Source of the DNA: Cellulomonas persica
GTDB taxonomy: Bacteria > Actinomycetota > Actinomycetes > Actinomycetales > Cellulomonadaceae
NCBI RefSeq assembly: GCF_007989825.1
Contig: NZ_BJUA01000013.1
Location: 1-64,000 of the forward strand
Length of the DNA: 64,000 bases
Direction: 5' to 3'
In this document: piece by piece, positions 17,602-27,688 of the stretch
Numbering within the stretch: position 1 is the first letter of the stretch
How the letters are laid out: each line of letters begins with the position of its first letter
Notes under the pieces: generated by a model
What the model was told of the DNA's origin: nothing
The model's database searches: none
The model's input: the letters and a program-made list of their open reading frames with translations, nothing else
Translations under genes and position numbers: made by a program

Positions 17602-18492
17602 GTGACCACCTCGTCGGCCTTCTCCGACCGTGACTACCGCCGGCTCCCGACCACGGAGCCCGGCCTGGTCGAGCACGCGTGGGTCCTGCGCGACGCAGGT
17701 GCCGTGCGCGAGCTCCTGCTCCCGGACGGCCGCGGCCTGGTCCAGCTCGCGCTCGGGGAGCCCGGCCGGCTCACCGACGCGCTGACCGGGGCGCGGCGGG
17801 CGGAGGGCGACGACGTCCGCGGCCTGCTCACGCGGGCCGCGGTCCGTGAGCTCCCGGCGGGCGCCGTGCGCCTCGGCGTCCAGCTCCACCCCATGGCGGT
17901 CGGACGGCTGGACGTCGCGCCGCCCGCCGGCTCGGCGCTGCGAGCCGGCAGTGACCTCCTCGTCGACCGAGCGGTGCCGGTCCAGGACGTGCTGGGGAAC
18001 GAGACGACCGACGCCGCTCGTGCGGCGCTCGCCGCCGGTGACGACGAGACGGCCGCCTGGCTCGTGGTCTCGGCGCTCGCCCGGCGCGTGGAGCAGCGCA
18101 CCGGCCGGCGCCAGGACGAGCTCGACGAGCGCAGCGCGCAGGACCGGGCCACGTTCGCGGAGGTCGTCGCGCAGGTCGACGCCGAGCGCGGGCTCGTCGC
18201 GGCGAGCGACCTGGCCCGTACGCACGGCGTCACGGTGAGCGACCTGCACCGCTGGTCCGTGCGGTACCTGGGCGTGCCGCCGGCCACCTATCTCGCCGCG
18301 GTGCGCTTCACGGGGTTCGTGCGCGAGGCCGTGGGGCCCGGGCCGGTCGCGCCCGCGGACGTCGTCGCCGCGCTGCGCTGGTACGCGCAGTCGACGGTCG
18401 CGCCGCGCGAGGTCGAGCGGTTCACCGGCCTGACCCCGGTCGAGCTGCGCCGTGTCGAGGAACGCGTGGCCGAGCTCGTCGGGATCGCGTGA
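17602..18492 (+). CDS. AraC-type transcriptional regulator
   Basis: The 296-residue product has a C-terminal AraC-like pair of helix-turn-helix motifs (about 195-290): GLVAASDLARTHGVTVSDLH with RWSVRYLGVPPATYL, then VVAALRWYAQ and FTGLTPVELRRVEE. The N-terminal half resembles the small sensor domain of AraC proteins without cysteine ligands and has no recognised ligand. The GTG at 17602 has a GATGAT hexamer about 6 nt upstream, consistent with a leaderless start. It is divergent from the RTX subtilase and is a candidate regulator of it, which is inference from position only. Confidence 0.72.
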   Translation: MTTSSAFSDRDYRRLPTTEPGLVEHAWVLRDAGAVRELLLPDGRGLVQLALGEPGRLTDALTGARRAEGDDVRGLLTRAAVRELPAGAVRLGVQLHPMAVGRLDVAPPAGSALRAGSDLLVDRAVPVQDVLGNETTDAARAALAAGDDETAAWLVVSALARRVEQRTGRRQDELDERSAQDRATFAEVVAQVDAERGLVAASDLARTHGVTVSDLHRWSVRYLGVPPATYLAAVRFTGFVREAVGPGPVAPADVVAALRWYAQSTVAPREVERFTGLTPVELRRVEERVAELVGIA

Positions 18493-19332
<840 letters not shown>

Positions 19333-19335
19333 GCG

Positions 19336-19800
19336 ATGGCGCAGCGACGACCCCGCTCGACGGCGGTCGCGGTCGGGGCCGCGCTCGCCCTCACCGCGCT
19401 CCTCGTCCTCTACCTGCTGCTGGTCGCGACGCGCGCGACCGGCCTCATCCGCACGGGCGAGCCCATCGCGATCGCGCTCGGCGCGGCCCTGTGGATCCTG
19501 CCGGTCGTCGCGATCTGGTTCCTGGCACGCGAGTGGGCGCTCGCGATCGACGTGCAGCGCATGGCGGACACGCTCGCGGAGGCCGACGAGCTGCCCGTGG
19601 ACGACCTGCCGCGCTCACCGGGCGGGCGGATCGACCGCGCCGCCGCGCGCGCCGCGTTCGACGACGTGCGCGCGCGCTGCGAGGCCGAGCCTGACGACTG
19701 GCGCTCGTGGTACCACCTCGCGTTCGCCTACGACGCGGCGGGGGACCGGCGCCGGGCCCGCGAGTCCTTGCGGCACGCGCGCACGCTCTACCGCGCCTGA
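19336..19800 (+). CDS. Small membrane protein with a C-terminal TPR-like segment
   Basis: The 154-residue product has two hydrophobic helices (about residues 12-33 and 43-65). A cytoplasmic tail ends in AAFDDVRARCEAEPDDWRSW, then YHLAFAYDAAGDRRRARESL, which reads as one tetratricopeptide-like hairpin. Function is unknown. It follows dapB by 3 nt and is probably cotranscribed. A hairpin follows at 19806-19824. Confidence 0.7.
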   Translation: MAQRRPRSTAVAVGAALALTALLVLYLLLVATRATGLIRTGEPIAIALGAALWILPVVAIWFLAREWALAIDVQRMADTLAEADELPVDDLPRSPGGRIDRAAARAAFDDVRARCEAEPDDWRSWYHLAFAYDAAGDRRRARESLRHARTLYRA

Positions 19801-19805
19801 GCGGC

Positions 19806-19824
19806 GGCCGAGCCGACCTCGGCC
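19806..19824. terminator. Convergent terminator after the dapB unit
   Basis: GGCCGAG (19806-19812) pairs with CTCGGCC (19818-19824) over 5 nt, between the dapB unit and the convergent GNAT gene. Confidence 0.5.
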
Positions 19825-19850
19825 GGGCGGACCGGCCGACGCGCGGACCG

Positions 19851-20405
19851 TCAGATCGCCGCCCACCACCGGTGCTCGCGCACCGTGCGGGTCGTGCCGT
19901 CGGGCAGCGTGCCGGACGCGAGCTCGCGCACCGTGTCGTCGGGACCGAGACCGGCGCCCGAGAGGAACTGCGCGCGCGCGGCGTCGCCGTCGAGCACCCA
20001 GGTCTGGAGCTGGTCGGCCCCGTCCTCGCGGAGCAGGTCCACGCACGCCGCGAGCAGCCGCGAGCCGTGACCGGCCTGCTGGTGCGCGGGGTCGACCTCG
20101 AGCGCGAGCAGCAGGCCGCCGGGGGCGCCGGCCGGGTCGGTCGCCCGGACCGGGGCGATCGACGCGAAGCCCACGACCGTCGCACCCTCGCACGCGACGA
20201 GCACGCGGTGACCGGCCGGGGGAGTGCTCACCGCGGTCGCCCACTGGCTGCGCATCGCGTCGAGGTCGAGCACGTCGAGCGCGCCACCCAGCAGCTCACC
20301 GTGCGCGCGGCGCCACGCGTCGACCTGGATCGTGGCGATCGCGCGCTCGTCGCCCGGCACCGCGGGCCGGACCGAGACGTCGGAGGTCTCGCGGAACAGG
20401 CTCAT
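19851..20405 (-). CDS. GNAT family N-acetyltransferase
   Basis: The 184-residue product fits the acetyl-CoA-dependent GNAT fold. VRPAVPGDERAIATIQVDAW opens the domain, and VVGFASIAPV is the central strand. LALEVDPAHQQAGHGSRLLA is motif A with a Q/G-x-x-G-type acetyl-CoA loop, followed by WVLDGDAARAQFLSGAG. The substrate is not predictable. It is transcribed on the minus strand, 12 nt downstream of the YqhA-type gene, so the two may form one unit. Confidence 0.82.
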   Translation of the reverse strand: MSLFRETSDVSVRPAVPGDERAIATIQVDAWRRAHGELLGGALDVLDLDAMRSQWATAVSTPPAGHRVLVACEGATVVGFASIAPVRATDPAGAPGGLLLALEVDPAHQQAGHGSRLLAACVDLLREDGADQLQTWVLDGDAARAQFLSGAGLGPDDTVRELASGTLPDGTTRTVREHRWWAAI

Positions 20406-20417
20406 GCCCCGATCGTC

Positions 20418-21116
20418 TCAGGCGCCGGGCGCGTCGGCTGCCGCGTCCGCCGTGACCGGCGCGACCCTCGGCCTCGGCGGGTGCTTGGTCGAGACCCGGT
20501 CGATCCACGCGAGCGCCATCGCCGAGAGGATGAACGCGATGTGGATGAGCGTCTGCCACAGCAGCGGCTCGGCGCCGTACGTCTCGATCGTGGACTCCGC
20601 CTCGATGAAGCTCGCCAGCAGGTGGATCGAGGAGATGCCGATGATCGACATCGCGAGCTTGGTCTTCAGCACGTTCGCGTTGACGTGCGAGAGCCACTCG
20701 GGCTGGTCGGGGTGGTCGTCGAGCCGGATCCGGGAGACGAACGTCTCGTAGCCGCCGATGATGACCATGATCAGCAGGTTGGCGATCATCACGACGTCGA
20801 CGAGGCCGAGGACGGCGATGATCATGTCGCCGCTCGTGAACTGGTCGGCGGTCGGGTCCTCCGCGAGCTGCTCCGCGGTCGCGTGCACGTGCCCGGTGAA
20901 CAGGCCCACGCCGAGGTGCCACAGCTCCTTCATGAACTGCCAGACGTAGAACGCCTGGGCCACGATCAGCCCCAGGTAGAGCGGCACCTGCAGCCAGCGC
21001 GACATGAAGATGAACGCGCCGATGGGCGCGCGCTCGGGCGGCGCGGGTGCCGGGCTCGTGCTCGGACCGGCCGGGTGCGAGCTGGTGGGGCTGGTGGTCA
21101 AGGTGGCCTCGGCCAT
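20418..21116 (-). CDS. YqhA/UPF0114 family membrane protein
   Basis: The 232-residue product has four hydrophobic helices and the family blocks [38 protein letters not shown] and [20 protein letters not shown]. This family of integral membrane proteins has no settled function. The ATG at 21116 is chosen because it follows CGGAGG at good spacing. A Ser/Pro-rich 30-residue tail precedes the first helix. A 110-nt gap separates it from azlD upstream. Confidence 0.8.
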   Translation of the reverse strand: MAEATLTTSPTSSHPAGPSTSPAPAPPERAPIGAFIFMSRWLQVPLYLGLIVAQAFYVWQFMKELWHLGVGLFTGHVHATAEQLAEDPTADQFTSGDMIIAVLGLVDVVMIANLLIMVIIGGYETFVSRIRLDDHPDQPEWLSHVNANVLKTKLAMSIIGISSIHLLASFIEAESTIETYGAEPLLWQTLIHIAFILSAMALAWIDRVSTKHPPRPRVAPVTADAAADAPGA

Positions 21117-21226
21117 CGGTCCTCCGGGTAGCGGGTGCCGCGCGGGCGGCCTCGTCGTCGGGCGAGGGTACAACGCGTGACCTACGCCCCTGGTGCCCGG
21201 CGCACGCGCGTGACCTGCGCCTCGTC

Positions 21227-21547
21227 TCAGGCCATGCCGAGAGCGCGCAGCAGCGCGGCCGTCAGCGCAGCGAGGACCACCACGACGACGAACGGGGCGC
21301 GCAGGGCGAGCGCGACCGCCGCGACGGCGAGCGCGGGCAGCCGGGCGTCGACGACGAGGTCGCCGCCCTGGGCGACCGCCTGCACGGCGACGAGCGCGGA
21401 CAGCAGCGCGACGGTGACGAGCGAGGCGGTGCGCGCGACGCGGGGCTCGGCGAGCCAGTGCTCGGGCACGAGGTGCCCCACGAGCTTGATCGCGAACACG
21501 ACGGCGGACGCGACGACCACGGCGACCCAGGTGGCGGTGGGGCTCAC
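21227..21547 (-). CDS. azlD: AzlD-like branched-chain amino acid exporter subunit
   Basis: The 106-residue product consists of about four hydrophobic helices ([18 protein letters not shown] first), the size and layout of the small AzlD subunit. With AzlC it forms a two-component exporter for branched-chain amino acids or similar compounds. Its GTG at 21547 overlaps the azlC stop in a GTGA, so the subunits are translationally coupled. Confidence 0.82.
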   Translation of the reverse strand: MSPTATWVAVVVASAVVFAIKLVGHLVPEHWLAEPRVARTASLVTVALLSALVAVQAVAQGGDLVVDARLPALAVAAVALALRAPFVVVVVLAALTAALLRALGMA

Positions 21548-22335
21548 GGGCGGGCTCCTTCCTCGGGCTCGTCGTCCTGGCGGGTGGCGGGGTCCCGCGC
21601 GGCGCGGGGGTCGGGCTGGATGCCCGAGCCCGGCGGCTGGACGGGCGTCAGCATGCCGACGAGGATCGCGACCGCCGCCGCGAGCAGCACGGGCACGCCC
21701 GCGGGCAGGAACGGCGTGGTCGCGAGCGCCGCGACCACGGCCGCGGCCGCCACGAGCCGCGCGAGCCGTCCCTGCGCACCCGTCAGCCGCGGCCAGACGA
21801 GCGCGAGGAACGCCGCGGCGGCGGCCGCGTCGAGGCCGTACCGGCGCGGGTCACCCAGCGCGTCGCCCAGGAGCGCACCGCCGAGCGTGAAGAGGTTCCA
21901 GAGCGCGAACACGCCGGCGCCCGTCCACCAGAAGCCCGCACGAGCCGCCGGGCCGGGCGGGTGCGCGGTCCCGACCGCGGTGGACTCGTCGATCGTGAGC
22001 TGCGCCGCGAGCAGACGCCGTCCGCCGTGCGCGCCCAGGAGCGGGGCGACCTGCGGTCCGTAGAGGCCGTTGCGCACACCGAGCAGGCCCGCGGTCGCCA
22101 CCGCGGCGGCCGGCGTGCCCGCCGAGCCCACGACGCCGATGAACGCGAACTGCGACCCGCCGGAGAACATGAGCAGCGACAACGCCATCGTCTGCCCGAG
22201 CGACAACCCGGCCGCCACCGAGAGCGCGCCGAACGAGACGCCGTACAGCCCCGTGGCCACGGCGACCGAGAGAGCCTGACGGACGGCTGCGCGCACCTCG
22301 TCGCGCTGGGGGTCCGGGCTGCTCACGCGGGTCAC
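21544..22335 (-). CDS. azlC: AzlC family branched-chain amino acid exporter
   Basis: The 263-residue membrane protein has the AzlC signature near the N terminus ([20 protein letters not shown], then [18 protein letters not shown]) and [13 protein letters not shown]. The last 40 residues form a charged, Pro-rich cytoplasmic tail. It pairs with azlD downstream by a 4-nt overlap. A second GTG 12 nt inside (SSPDPQ) is an alternative start. Substrate choice among Ile, Leu, Val or others cannot be judged. Confidence 0.85.
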   Translation of the reverse strand: MTRVSSPDPQRDEVRAAVRQALSVAVATGLYGVSFGALSVAAGLSLGQTMALSLLMFSGGSQFAFIGVVGSAGTPAAAVATAGLLGVRNGLYGPQVAPLLGAHGGRRLLAAQLTIDESTAVGTAHPPGPAARAGFWWTGAGVFALWNLFTLGGALLGDALGDPRRYGLDAAAAAAFLALVWPRLTGAQGRLARLVAAAAVVAALATTPFLPAGVPVLLAAAVAILVGMLTPVQPPGSGIQPDPRAARDPATRQDDEPEEGARP

Positions 22336-22381
22336 TGTCGCACATCGCGGGACCCGGTCGGACTTCGTCGGAGCCCGACCG

Positions 22382-22387
22382 TACGAT
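22382..22387 (+). promoter_or_regulatory. -10 box of thyA, leaderless
   Basis: TACGAT ends 7 nt before the ATG at 22395. The hexamer overlaps the alternative ATG at 22386, which argues against that start. Confidence 0.5.
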
Positions 22388-22394
22388 GGCGCGC

Positions 22395-23276
22395 ATGACG
22401 CTGCCGTCCGCCGACGCGACCGCCCTGTCGTCCTCCTCGTCGTCCCTCGGGCAGGCTCCCGGAGCCACCGGTGGCGCCGTCGTCCCGACCCCGTACGAGG
22501 ACCTGCTGCGTCTCGTTCTGGAGACCGGGACGCCGAAGTCGGACCGCACGGGCACGGGGACCCGGTCGGTGTTCGGGCACCAGATGCGGTTCGACCTGTC
22601 GGCGGGCTTCCCGCTCGTGACGACGAAGCGCGTGCACCTCAAGTCGGTCGTGTACGAGCTGCTGTGGTTCCTGCGCGGCGACTCGAACGTGCGCTGGCTG
22701 CAGCAGCACGGCGTGAGGATCTGGGACGAGTGGGCCGACGAGGACGGCGAGCTCGGGCCTGTGTACGGCGTGCAGTGGCGGTCCTGGCCGACGCCCGACG
22801 GCGGTCACGTGGACCAGATCACGCAGCTCGTCGAGAACCTGCGCGCCGACCCGGACTCGCGCCGGCACATCGTCTCGGCCTGGAACGTCGCCGAGCTGCC
22901 GCAGATGGCGCTCCTGCCGTGCCACGCGTTGTTCCAGTTCTACGTCGCCGACGGTCGGCTCTCGTGCCAGCTCTACCAGCGCTCGGCGGACCTGTTCCTC
23001 GGCGTGCCGTTCAACATCGCCTCGTACGCGCTGCTCACCCACATGGTCGCGCAGCAGGCGGGGCTCGAGGTCGGCGACTTCGTGTGGACGGGGGGCGACT
23101 GCCACATCTACGACAACCACGTCGAGCAGGTGCGTGAGCAGCTCACGCGCGAGCCGTACCCGGCGCCGCAGCTGCGCCTGCGCCGGGCGGCGTCGATCCT
23201 CGACTACACGTACGAGGACGTCGAGGTCGTCGGGTACCAGCACCACCCGACGATCAAGGCCCCGATCGCCGTCTGA
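22395..23276 (+). CDS. thyA: Thymidylate synthase
   Basis: ThyA methylates dUMP to dTMP using methylene-tetrahydrofolate. The 293-residue product has [36 protein letters not shown]-like [16 protein letters not shown], and the nucleophilic Cys in [31 protein letters not shown] and the C-terminal IAV end are also present. The ATG at 22395 is preferred over the in-frame ATG at 22386 because of the -10 position. About 30 Ser/Thr/Ala-rich residues precede the conserved core. folA follows in 9 nt and recycles the dihydrofolate that ThyA makes. Confidence 0.95.
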   Translation: MTLPSADATALSSSSSSLGQAPGATGGAVVPTPYEDLLRLVLETGTPKSDRTGTGTRSVFGHQMRFDLSAGFPLVTTKRVHLKSVVYELLWFLRGDSNVRWLQQHGVRIWDEWADEDGELGPVYGVQWRSWPTPDGGHVDQITQLVENLRADPDSRRHIVSAWNVAELPQMALLPCHALFQFYVADGRLSCQLYQRSADLFLGVPFNIASYALLTHMVAQQAGLEVGDFVWTGGDCHIYDNHVEQVREQLTREPYPAPQLRLRRAASILDYTYEDVEVVGYQHHPTIKAPIAV

Positions 23277-23285
23277 CCCGGGGAG

Positions 23286-23813
23286 ATGACCACGACACGA
23301 GAGCCGCACGTCGCGCTCGTCTGGGCGCAGAGCCCGGCGGGCGTGATCGGCGTCGACGGCGGGCTGCCGTGGCGCGTGCCCGAGGACCTCGCGCGCTTCA
23401 AGGAGCTCACGGGCGGGCATCCCGTCGTCATGGGCCGCGCGACGTGGGACTCGCTGCCACCGCGCTGGCGCCCGCTGCCCGGCCGCACGAACGTCGTGCT
23501 GTCCCGCGCGGCGGACCTCGCGCTCGACGGCGCGACGGTGTGCGCGGACCTCGACGGTGCGCTCGCGGTGGCCGCCGCCTCGGCCGGGGGCGAGCAGGTG
23601 TGGGTGGTCGGGGGAGGCGCGGTGTACGCGCTCGCGCTGGCCCGCGCCGACCGCGTGGAGCTCACGACCGTGGACGTCGAGGTCGAGGGCGACACGTACG
23701 CACCGCACCTGCCGCACGACGAGTGGCGTCGCGCGTCGGTGGACCCCGACGAGGGGTGGCACACCTCGTCGTCGGGCGTGCGCTACCGGTTCGAGTCCTA
23801 CGTGCGCCGCTGA
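23286..23813 (+). CDS. folA: Dihydrofolate reductase
   Basis: FolA reduces dihydrofolate with NADPH. The 175-residue product shows ALVWAQSPAGVIGVDGGLPW with the LPW active-site element, the acidic residue in PEDLARFKELT, VVMGRATWDSLP, and the NADPH motif VWVVGGGAVYALAL. GRTNVVLSR is also conserved. It follows thyA by 9 nt, so both steps of the thymidylate cycle are probably on one transcript. A hairpin follows at 23821-23839. Confidence 0.94.
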   Translation: MTTTREPHVALVWAQSPAGVIGVDGGLPWRVPEDLARFKELTGGHPVVMGRATWDSLPPRWRPLPGRTNVVLSRAADLALDGATVCADLDGALAVAAASAGGEQVWVVGGGAVYALALARADRVELTTVDVEVEGDTYAPHLPHDEWRRASVDPDEGWHTSSSGVRYRFESYVRR

Positions 23814-23820
23814 CGCGCGG

Positions 23821-23839
23821 GCCGGGTCGCGAGCCCGGC
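23821..23839. terminator. Hairpin after folA
   Basis: GCCGGG (23821-23826) pairs with CCCGGC (23834-23839) over 7 nt in the folA-dapA gap. Confidence 0.4.
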
Positions 23840-23887
23840 GCGTGCCCGTGGGCTGGAATCAGCGCGGTCCGTGCGCCCGCGGAGCGG

Positions 23888-23893
23888 TACGGT
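23888..23893 (+). promoter_or_regulatory. -10 box of dapA, leaderless
   Basis: TACGGT ends 7 nt before the ATG at 23901, with no ribosome binding site. Confidence 0.5.
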
Positions 23894-23900
23894 GGGCGCC

Positions 23901-24818
23901 ATGCCGCAGGTGACGTCGAGCACGCGACCGTTCGGGGCCTTGCTCTCCGCGATGGTCACCCCGTTCACCGCCGACGGCGACGTCGACCTGGACGCCGCGG
24001 TGCAGCTCGCCCGCCGGCTCGTCGACGCCGGGCACTCGGGGCTGGTCCTCAACGGCACGACCGGCGAGGCGCCCACGACGCACGCGCCCGAGAAGGCCGA
24101 GCTCATCGCCGCGGTGGTCGAGGCGGTGGGCGACCGGGCGTACGTCGTCGCCGGTGCCGGGTCGAACGACACGCTGCACGCGGTCCGGATGGCCGAGCAG
24201 GCCGCCGAGGCGGGCGCGCACGGGCTGCTCGTCGTCAGCCCGTACTACTCGCGCCCCTCGCAGCCCGGCGTCATCGCCCACGTGCGCGCGGTGCTCGACG
24301 CGGCCGACCTGCCCGCGATGCTCTACGACGTCCCGGGGCGCAGCGGCGTTCGCCTCGCCGACTCCACGATCGACACCCTCGCCGCCGACGAGCGCGTGGT
24401 CGCCTTCAAGGACGCCACCGGCGACACCGTGAACGCCGCACGCGCGATCGCCCGCACGGACCTGGCCTGGTACTCGGGCGACGACGGCCTGCTCGCGCAG
24501 TTCCTCGCCGTCGGCGCCGTGGGCATCGTCGGCGTCGTGACGCAGGCCGCGACCCGCATGTTCGTCGACGTGCTCGAGGCGTGGGACCGCGGTGACGTCA
24601 CCGCGATGCAGCGGGCGTACGCCGCGACCCTGCCCGTGACCGACGCCGTCAACGGCGCCGGCTTCCAGGCCGTCCACGTCAAGGCGGCGCTCGAGGTGCT
24701 CGGGCTCATCCCGCGGCGCACCGTCCGCCTGCCGTACGTCCCCGCGTCCGACGAGGAGGTCGACGGCATCCGCACCGCGCTGCGCGCTGCGGGCCTGCTC
24801 GACGCCGCGCTCACCTGA
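23901..24818 (+). CDS. dapA: 4-hydroxy-tetrahydrodipicolinate synthase
   Basis: DapA condenses pyruvate with aspartate semialdehyde, the first committed step to diaminopimelate and lysine. The 305-residue product has LVLNGTTGEAPTTHAPEK, VVAGAGSNDT, SPYYSRPSQPGV with the proton-relay Tyr, and the Schiff-base Lys in VVAFKDATGD. The ATG at 23901 fits both the family start and the -10 box just upstream. It lies between folA and rnj, as in many actinobacteria. Confidence 0.95.
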   Translation: MPQVTSSTRPFGALLSAMVTPFTADGDVDLDAAVQLARRLVDAGHSGLVLNGTTGEAPTTHAPEKAELIAAVVEAVGDRAYVVAGAGSNDTLHAVRMAEQAAEAGAHGLLVVSPYYSRPSQPGVIAHVRAVLDAADLPAMLYDVPGRSGVRLADSTIDTLAADERVVAFKDATGDTVNAARAIARTDLAWYSGDDGLLAQFLAVGAVGIVGVVTQAATRMFVDVLEAWDRGDVTAMQRAYAATLPVTDAVNGAGFQAVHVKAALEVLGLIPRRTVRLPYVPASDEEVDGIRTALRAAGLLDAALT

Positions 24819-24864
24819 CGCCCACGCGACCCCCGGGGCCGCACGCACCACCGATACGTCATCA

Positions 24865-24881
24865 CCCGGACCCGGTCCGGG
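24865..24881. other. Hairpin in the dapA-rnj gap
   Basis: CCCGGACC (24865-24872) pairs with GGTCCGGG (24874-24881) around one base, and a 3-nt loop would leave 7 bp. A possible -10 box, TACGTC (24855-24860), lies just upstream, so it is either a dapA terminator or the 5' end of the rnj leader. Confidence 0.4.
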
Positions 24882-24935
24882 ACCGTCGCGGGTCCGCGCC
24901 GCACAAGCCCGGCCCGCCCGTTGCAGGGAGAGCCC

Positions 24936-26621
24936 TTGAGCCACCCCCACCCCGAGCTCGACACCCCGCCGCCGCTGGCCGAGGGCGCACTGCGCGTCGT
25001 CGCCCTGGGCGGTCTCGGCGAGGTCGGCCGCAACATGGCCGTGCTCGAGTTCGCCGGCCGTCTGCTCGTCGTCGACTGCGGTGTCCTGTTCCCCGAGGAC
25101 CACCAGCCCGGCGTCGACCTGATCCTGCCGGACTTCGACTACATCCGGGACCGCCTCGGCGACATCGAGGCGATCGTGCTCACGCACGGCCACGAGGACC
25201 ACATCGGAGCCGTGCCGTACCTGCTGCGGCTGCGCGAGGACATCCCGCTGGTCGGGTCCCAGCTCACGCTCGCGTTCGTCGAGGCGAAGCTCAAGGAGCA
25301 CCGGATCACGCCGGTCACGCGGCCCGTGCGCGAGGGTCAGGTCGAGCGGTTCGGCCAGTTCGAGTGCGAGTTCGTCGCCGTCAACCACTCGATCCCGGAC
25401 GCGCTCGCGGTCGCCGTGACGACGCCCGCGGGCACCGTGCTCCACACGGGCGACTTCAAGATGGACCAGCTCCCGCTCGACGGGCGCATCACGGACCTGC
25501 GTGCGTTCGCGCGCCTCGGCGAGAAGGGCGTCGACCTGTTCATGGTCGACTCGACCAACGCCGAGGTCCCCGGCTTCGTCGCGCCCGAGCGCGGCATCGG
25601 TCCCGTGCTCGACTCGGTCTTCGCGGACTCGGCGAAGCGCATCATCGTCGCGTCGTTCGCCTCGCACGTGCACCGCGTCCAGCAGGTGCTCGACGCCGCC
25701 GCGGCGCACGGCCGCCGCGTCGCGCTCGTCGGGCGCTCGATGGTCCGCAACATGGCGATCGCCGCCGACCTCGGGTACCTGAAGGTGCCCGACGGCGTGC
25801 TCGTCGACCTCAAGGCGGTCGGCGACCTGCCCGACGACGAGGTCGTGCTCATGTGCACCGGCTCGCAGGGCGAGCCGATGGCCGCGCTGTCCCGCATGGC
25901 GAACAACGACCACAAGGTCTCCGTCGGCGCGGGTGACACCGTGATCCTCGCGTCGTCGCTCATCCCCGGGAACGAGAACGCCGTGTACCGCGTGATCAAC
26001 GGGCTCACGCGGCTCGGTGCGCGCGTCGTGCACTCGGGCAACGCGAAGGTGCACGTCTCGGGCCACGCGTCGGCCGGTGAGCTCCTGTACTGCTACAACA
26101 TCCTGCGCCCGCGCAACGTGATGCCCGTGCACGGCGAGGTCCGTCACCTCGTGGCCAACGCCGCGCTCGCGGTGCAGACCGGTGTCCCGGCCGACCGCGT
26201 GGTGCTCGCCGAGGACGGCGTGGTCGTCGACCTCGTCGACGGGCGCGCGTCGGTCGTCGGCGCGGTGCCGTGCGGCTACGTCTACGTCGACGGCTCGAGC
26301 GTCGGTGGCATCACCGAGGCCGAGCTCAAGGACCGCCGGATCCTCGGTGACGAGGGCTTCGTGTCGATCTTCGCGGTCGTCTCCTCGGCCGACGGCAAGG
26401 TGCTCGCGGGACCGCAGATCCACGCGCGCGGCTTCGCCGAGCAGGACGAGGTCTTCGAGGACATCCTCCCCGAGGTCACGCGCGCGCTCGAGGAGGCCGT
26501 CGCGCAAGGTGCGACCGACACCCACCAGCTCCAGCAGGTCATCCGGCGCGTCGTCGGCCGGTGGGTCTCGAGCCGGCTGCGCCGCCGGCCGATGATCATC
26601 CCCGTGGTGGTCGAGGCCTGA
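24936..26621 (+). CDS. rnj: Ribonuclease J
   Basis: RNase J combines 5'-3' exonuclease and endonuclease activity in mRNA decay and rRNA maturation. The 561-residue product is a metallo-beta-lactamase/beta-CASP protein: GGLGEVGRNMAVLE, the zinc motif THGHEDHIGAVPYLL, LHTGDFKMDQ, MVDSTNAE, CTGSQGEPMAALSRMA and VHVSGHASAGEL. The TTG at 24936 follows AGGGAG at 5 nt and gives the usual SHPHPEL start; an ATG at 24921 lacks a site. The 3' end overlaps the convergent GlxA-type regulator by 26 nt. A second RNase of overlapping role, RNase Y, is at 49892. Confidence 0.93.
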   Translation: MSHPHPELDTPPPLAEGALRVVALGGLGEVGRNMAVLEFAGRLLVVDCGVLFPEDHQPGVDLILPDFDYIRDRLGDIEAIVLTHGHEDHIGAVPYLLRLREDIPLVGSQLTLAFVEAKLKEHRITPVTRPVREGQVERFGQFECEFVAVNHSIPDALAVAVTTPAGTVLHTGDFKMDQLPLDGRITDLRAFARLGEKGVDLFMVDSTNAEVPGFVAPERGIGPVLDSVFADSAKRIIVASFASHVHRVQQVLDAAAAHGRRVALVGRSMVRNMAIAADLGYLKVPDGVLVDLKAVGDLPDDEVVLMCTGSQGEPMAALSRMANNDHKVSVGAGDTVILASSLIPGNENAVYRVINGLTRLGARVVHSGNAKVHVSGHASAGELLYCYNILRPRNVMPVHGEVRHLVANAALAVQTGVPADRVVLAEDGVVVDLVDGRASVVGAVPCGYVYVDGSSVGGITEAELKDRRILGDEGFVSIFAVVSSADGKVLAGPQIHARGFAEQDEVFEDILPEVTRALEEAVAQGATDTHQLQQVIRRVVGRWVSSRLRRRPMIIPVVVEA

Positions 26622-27618
26622 CGGAGAACATCTCGCGGTGGCGACGCGGCGTCGTGCGCAGGTGCTCGGCGAAGTGCGCGCGCAGCGTCGCCGCCGACCC
26701 GAGACCCGCGCGCCGCGCGACCTCGTCGATGCCCAGGTCGGTGGTCTCGAGCAGCGTGCGCGCCCGCGCGAGGCGCTGCTGCACGAGCCACTGACCGGGG
26801 CTGAGCCCGATGCGCTCGCGGAACCGGCGCGTGAACGTGCGTCGCGCGAGGTGGACCTGGGCCGCCCACGTGTCGAGGTCGAGCGGCTCGTCGAGGTGGT
26901 CGAGCGCCCAGTCGACCGCGCGGTCGACCGGGTCGGCGCCCGGGCGCCGGGACACCGGCGCGGGGATGAACTGCGCCTGCGCGCCGTCGCGGTGCGGTGC
27001 GAGCACGAGGGCGCGCGCGACGTCGTCGGCGACCGTGACGCCGCGGTCGGTGCGCACGACGTGCAGGCACGTGTCGAGCGCAGCGGCGACGCCCGCTGAC
27101 GTCACGACGTCCCCGAGGTCCGACCACAGGATGTCGGAGCGGACCGTGACCGCGGGGTAGCGGCGGGCGAGGTCCCCTGCCGCGTGCCAGTGTGTCGCGA
27201 GCGTGCGCCCGTCGGCGACGCCGCTGGCCGCGACCACGTACGCGCCCAGGCACAGCCCGACGATCCGCGCCCCGCGCTCGTGCGCGCCACGCACGGCCGC
27301 GACGAGGGCGTGCGGCGGCTCGCGGCGCGTGTCCCAGCTCGGCAGGACCACGGTGTCCGCCTGGGCGAGGACGTCCAGGCCGTGCTCGACGACGACGTCG
27401 TAGCCCGCGGCGGTCGGCAACCGCCCGGCCTGCTCGGCGCACACGACGACCTCGTACCCGGTGTGTGGTGCGACGCCCCGGCCCGAGGCGAACACTGCAC
27501 TCGGGACGGCGAGGTGGAACGGGCTGATCCCCGCGAACGCGACCACGGCGACACGGTGCACGAAGGCATCCGGGGCAGCGCCGTCCTCGACGGCGGTCGG
27601 CGACGAGGAGACGGACAT
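26596..27618 (-). CDS. GlxA-type regulator (DJ-1/PfpI domain plus AraC HTH)
   Basis: The 340-residue product has an N-terminal DJ-1/PfpI-like domain, with VAVVAFAGISPFHLAVPSAV and the nucleophile-elbow Cys in GARIVGLCLGAYVVAASG. A C-terminal AraC HTH follows: LDTWAAQVHLARRTFTRRFR, then LGIDEVARRAGLGSAATLRA. GlxA-type proteins are transcription regulators rather than peptidases. It is divergent from the MBL-fold gene at 27689, its likely target by position. The 3' end overlaps rnj by 26 nt on the opposite strand. Confidence 0.87.
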   Translation of the reverse strand: MSVSSSPTAVEDGAAPDAFVHRVAVVAFAGISPFHLAVPSAVFASGRGVAPHTGYEVVVCAEQAGRLPTAAGYDVVVEHGLDVLAQADTVVLPSWDTRREPPHALVAAVRGAHERGARIVGLCLGAYVVAASGVADGRTLATHWHAAGDLARRYPAVTVRSDILWSDLGDVVTSAGVAAALDTCLHVVRTDRGVTVADDVARALVLAPHRDGAQAQFIPAPVSRRPGADPVDRAVDWALDHLDEPLDLDTWAAQVHLARRTFTRRFRERIGLSPGQWLVQQRLARARTLLETTDLGIDEVARRAGLGSAATLRAHFAEHLRTTPRRHREMFSVRPRPPRG

Positions 27619-27624
27619 GGCCCG

Positions 27625-27630
27625 ATCCTA
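27625..27630 (-). promoter_or_regulatory. -10 box of the GlxA-type regulator, leaderless
   Basis: TAGGAT on the minus strand ends 6 nt before the ATG at 27618. Confidence 0.55.
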
Positions 27631-27688
27631 GCGATGTGCGGCTCACGGGCCACTGGTCGGTCGTCGACGACCAGCCCAGCATGGGGAC

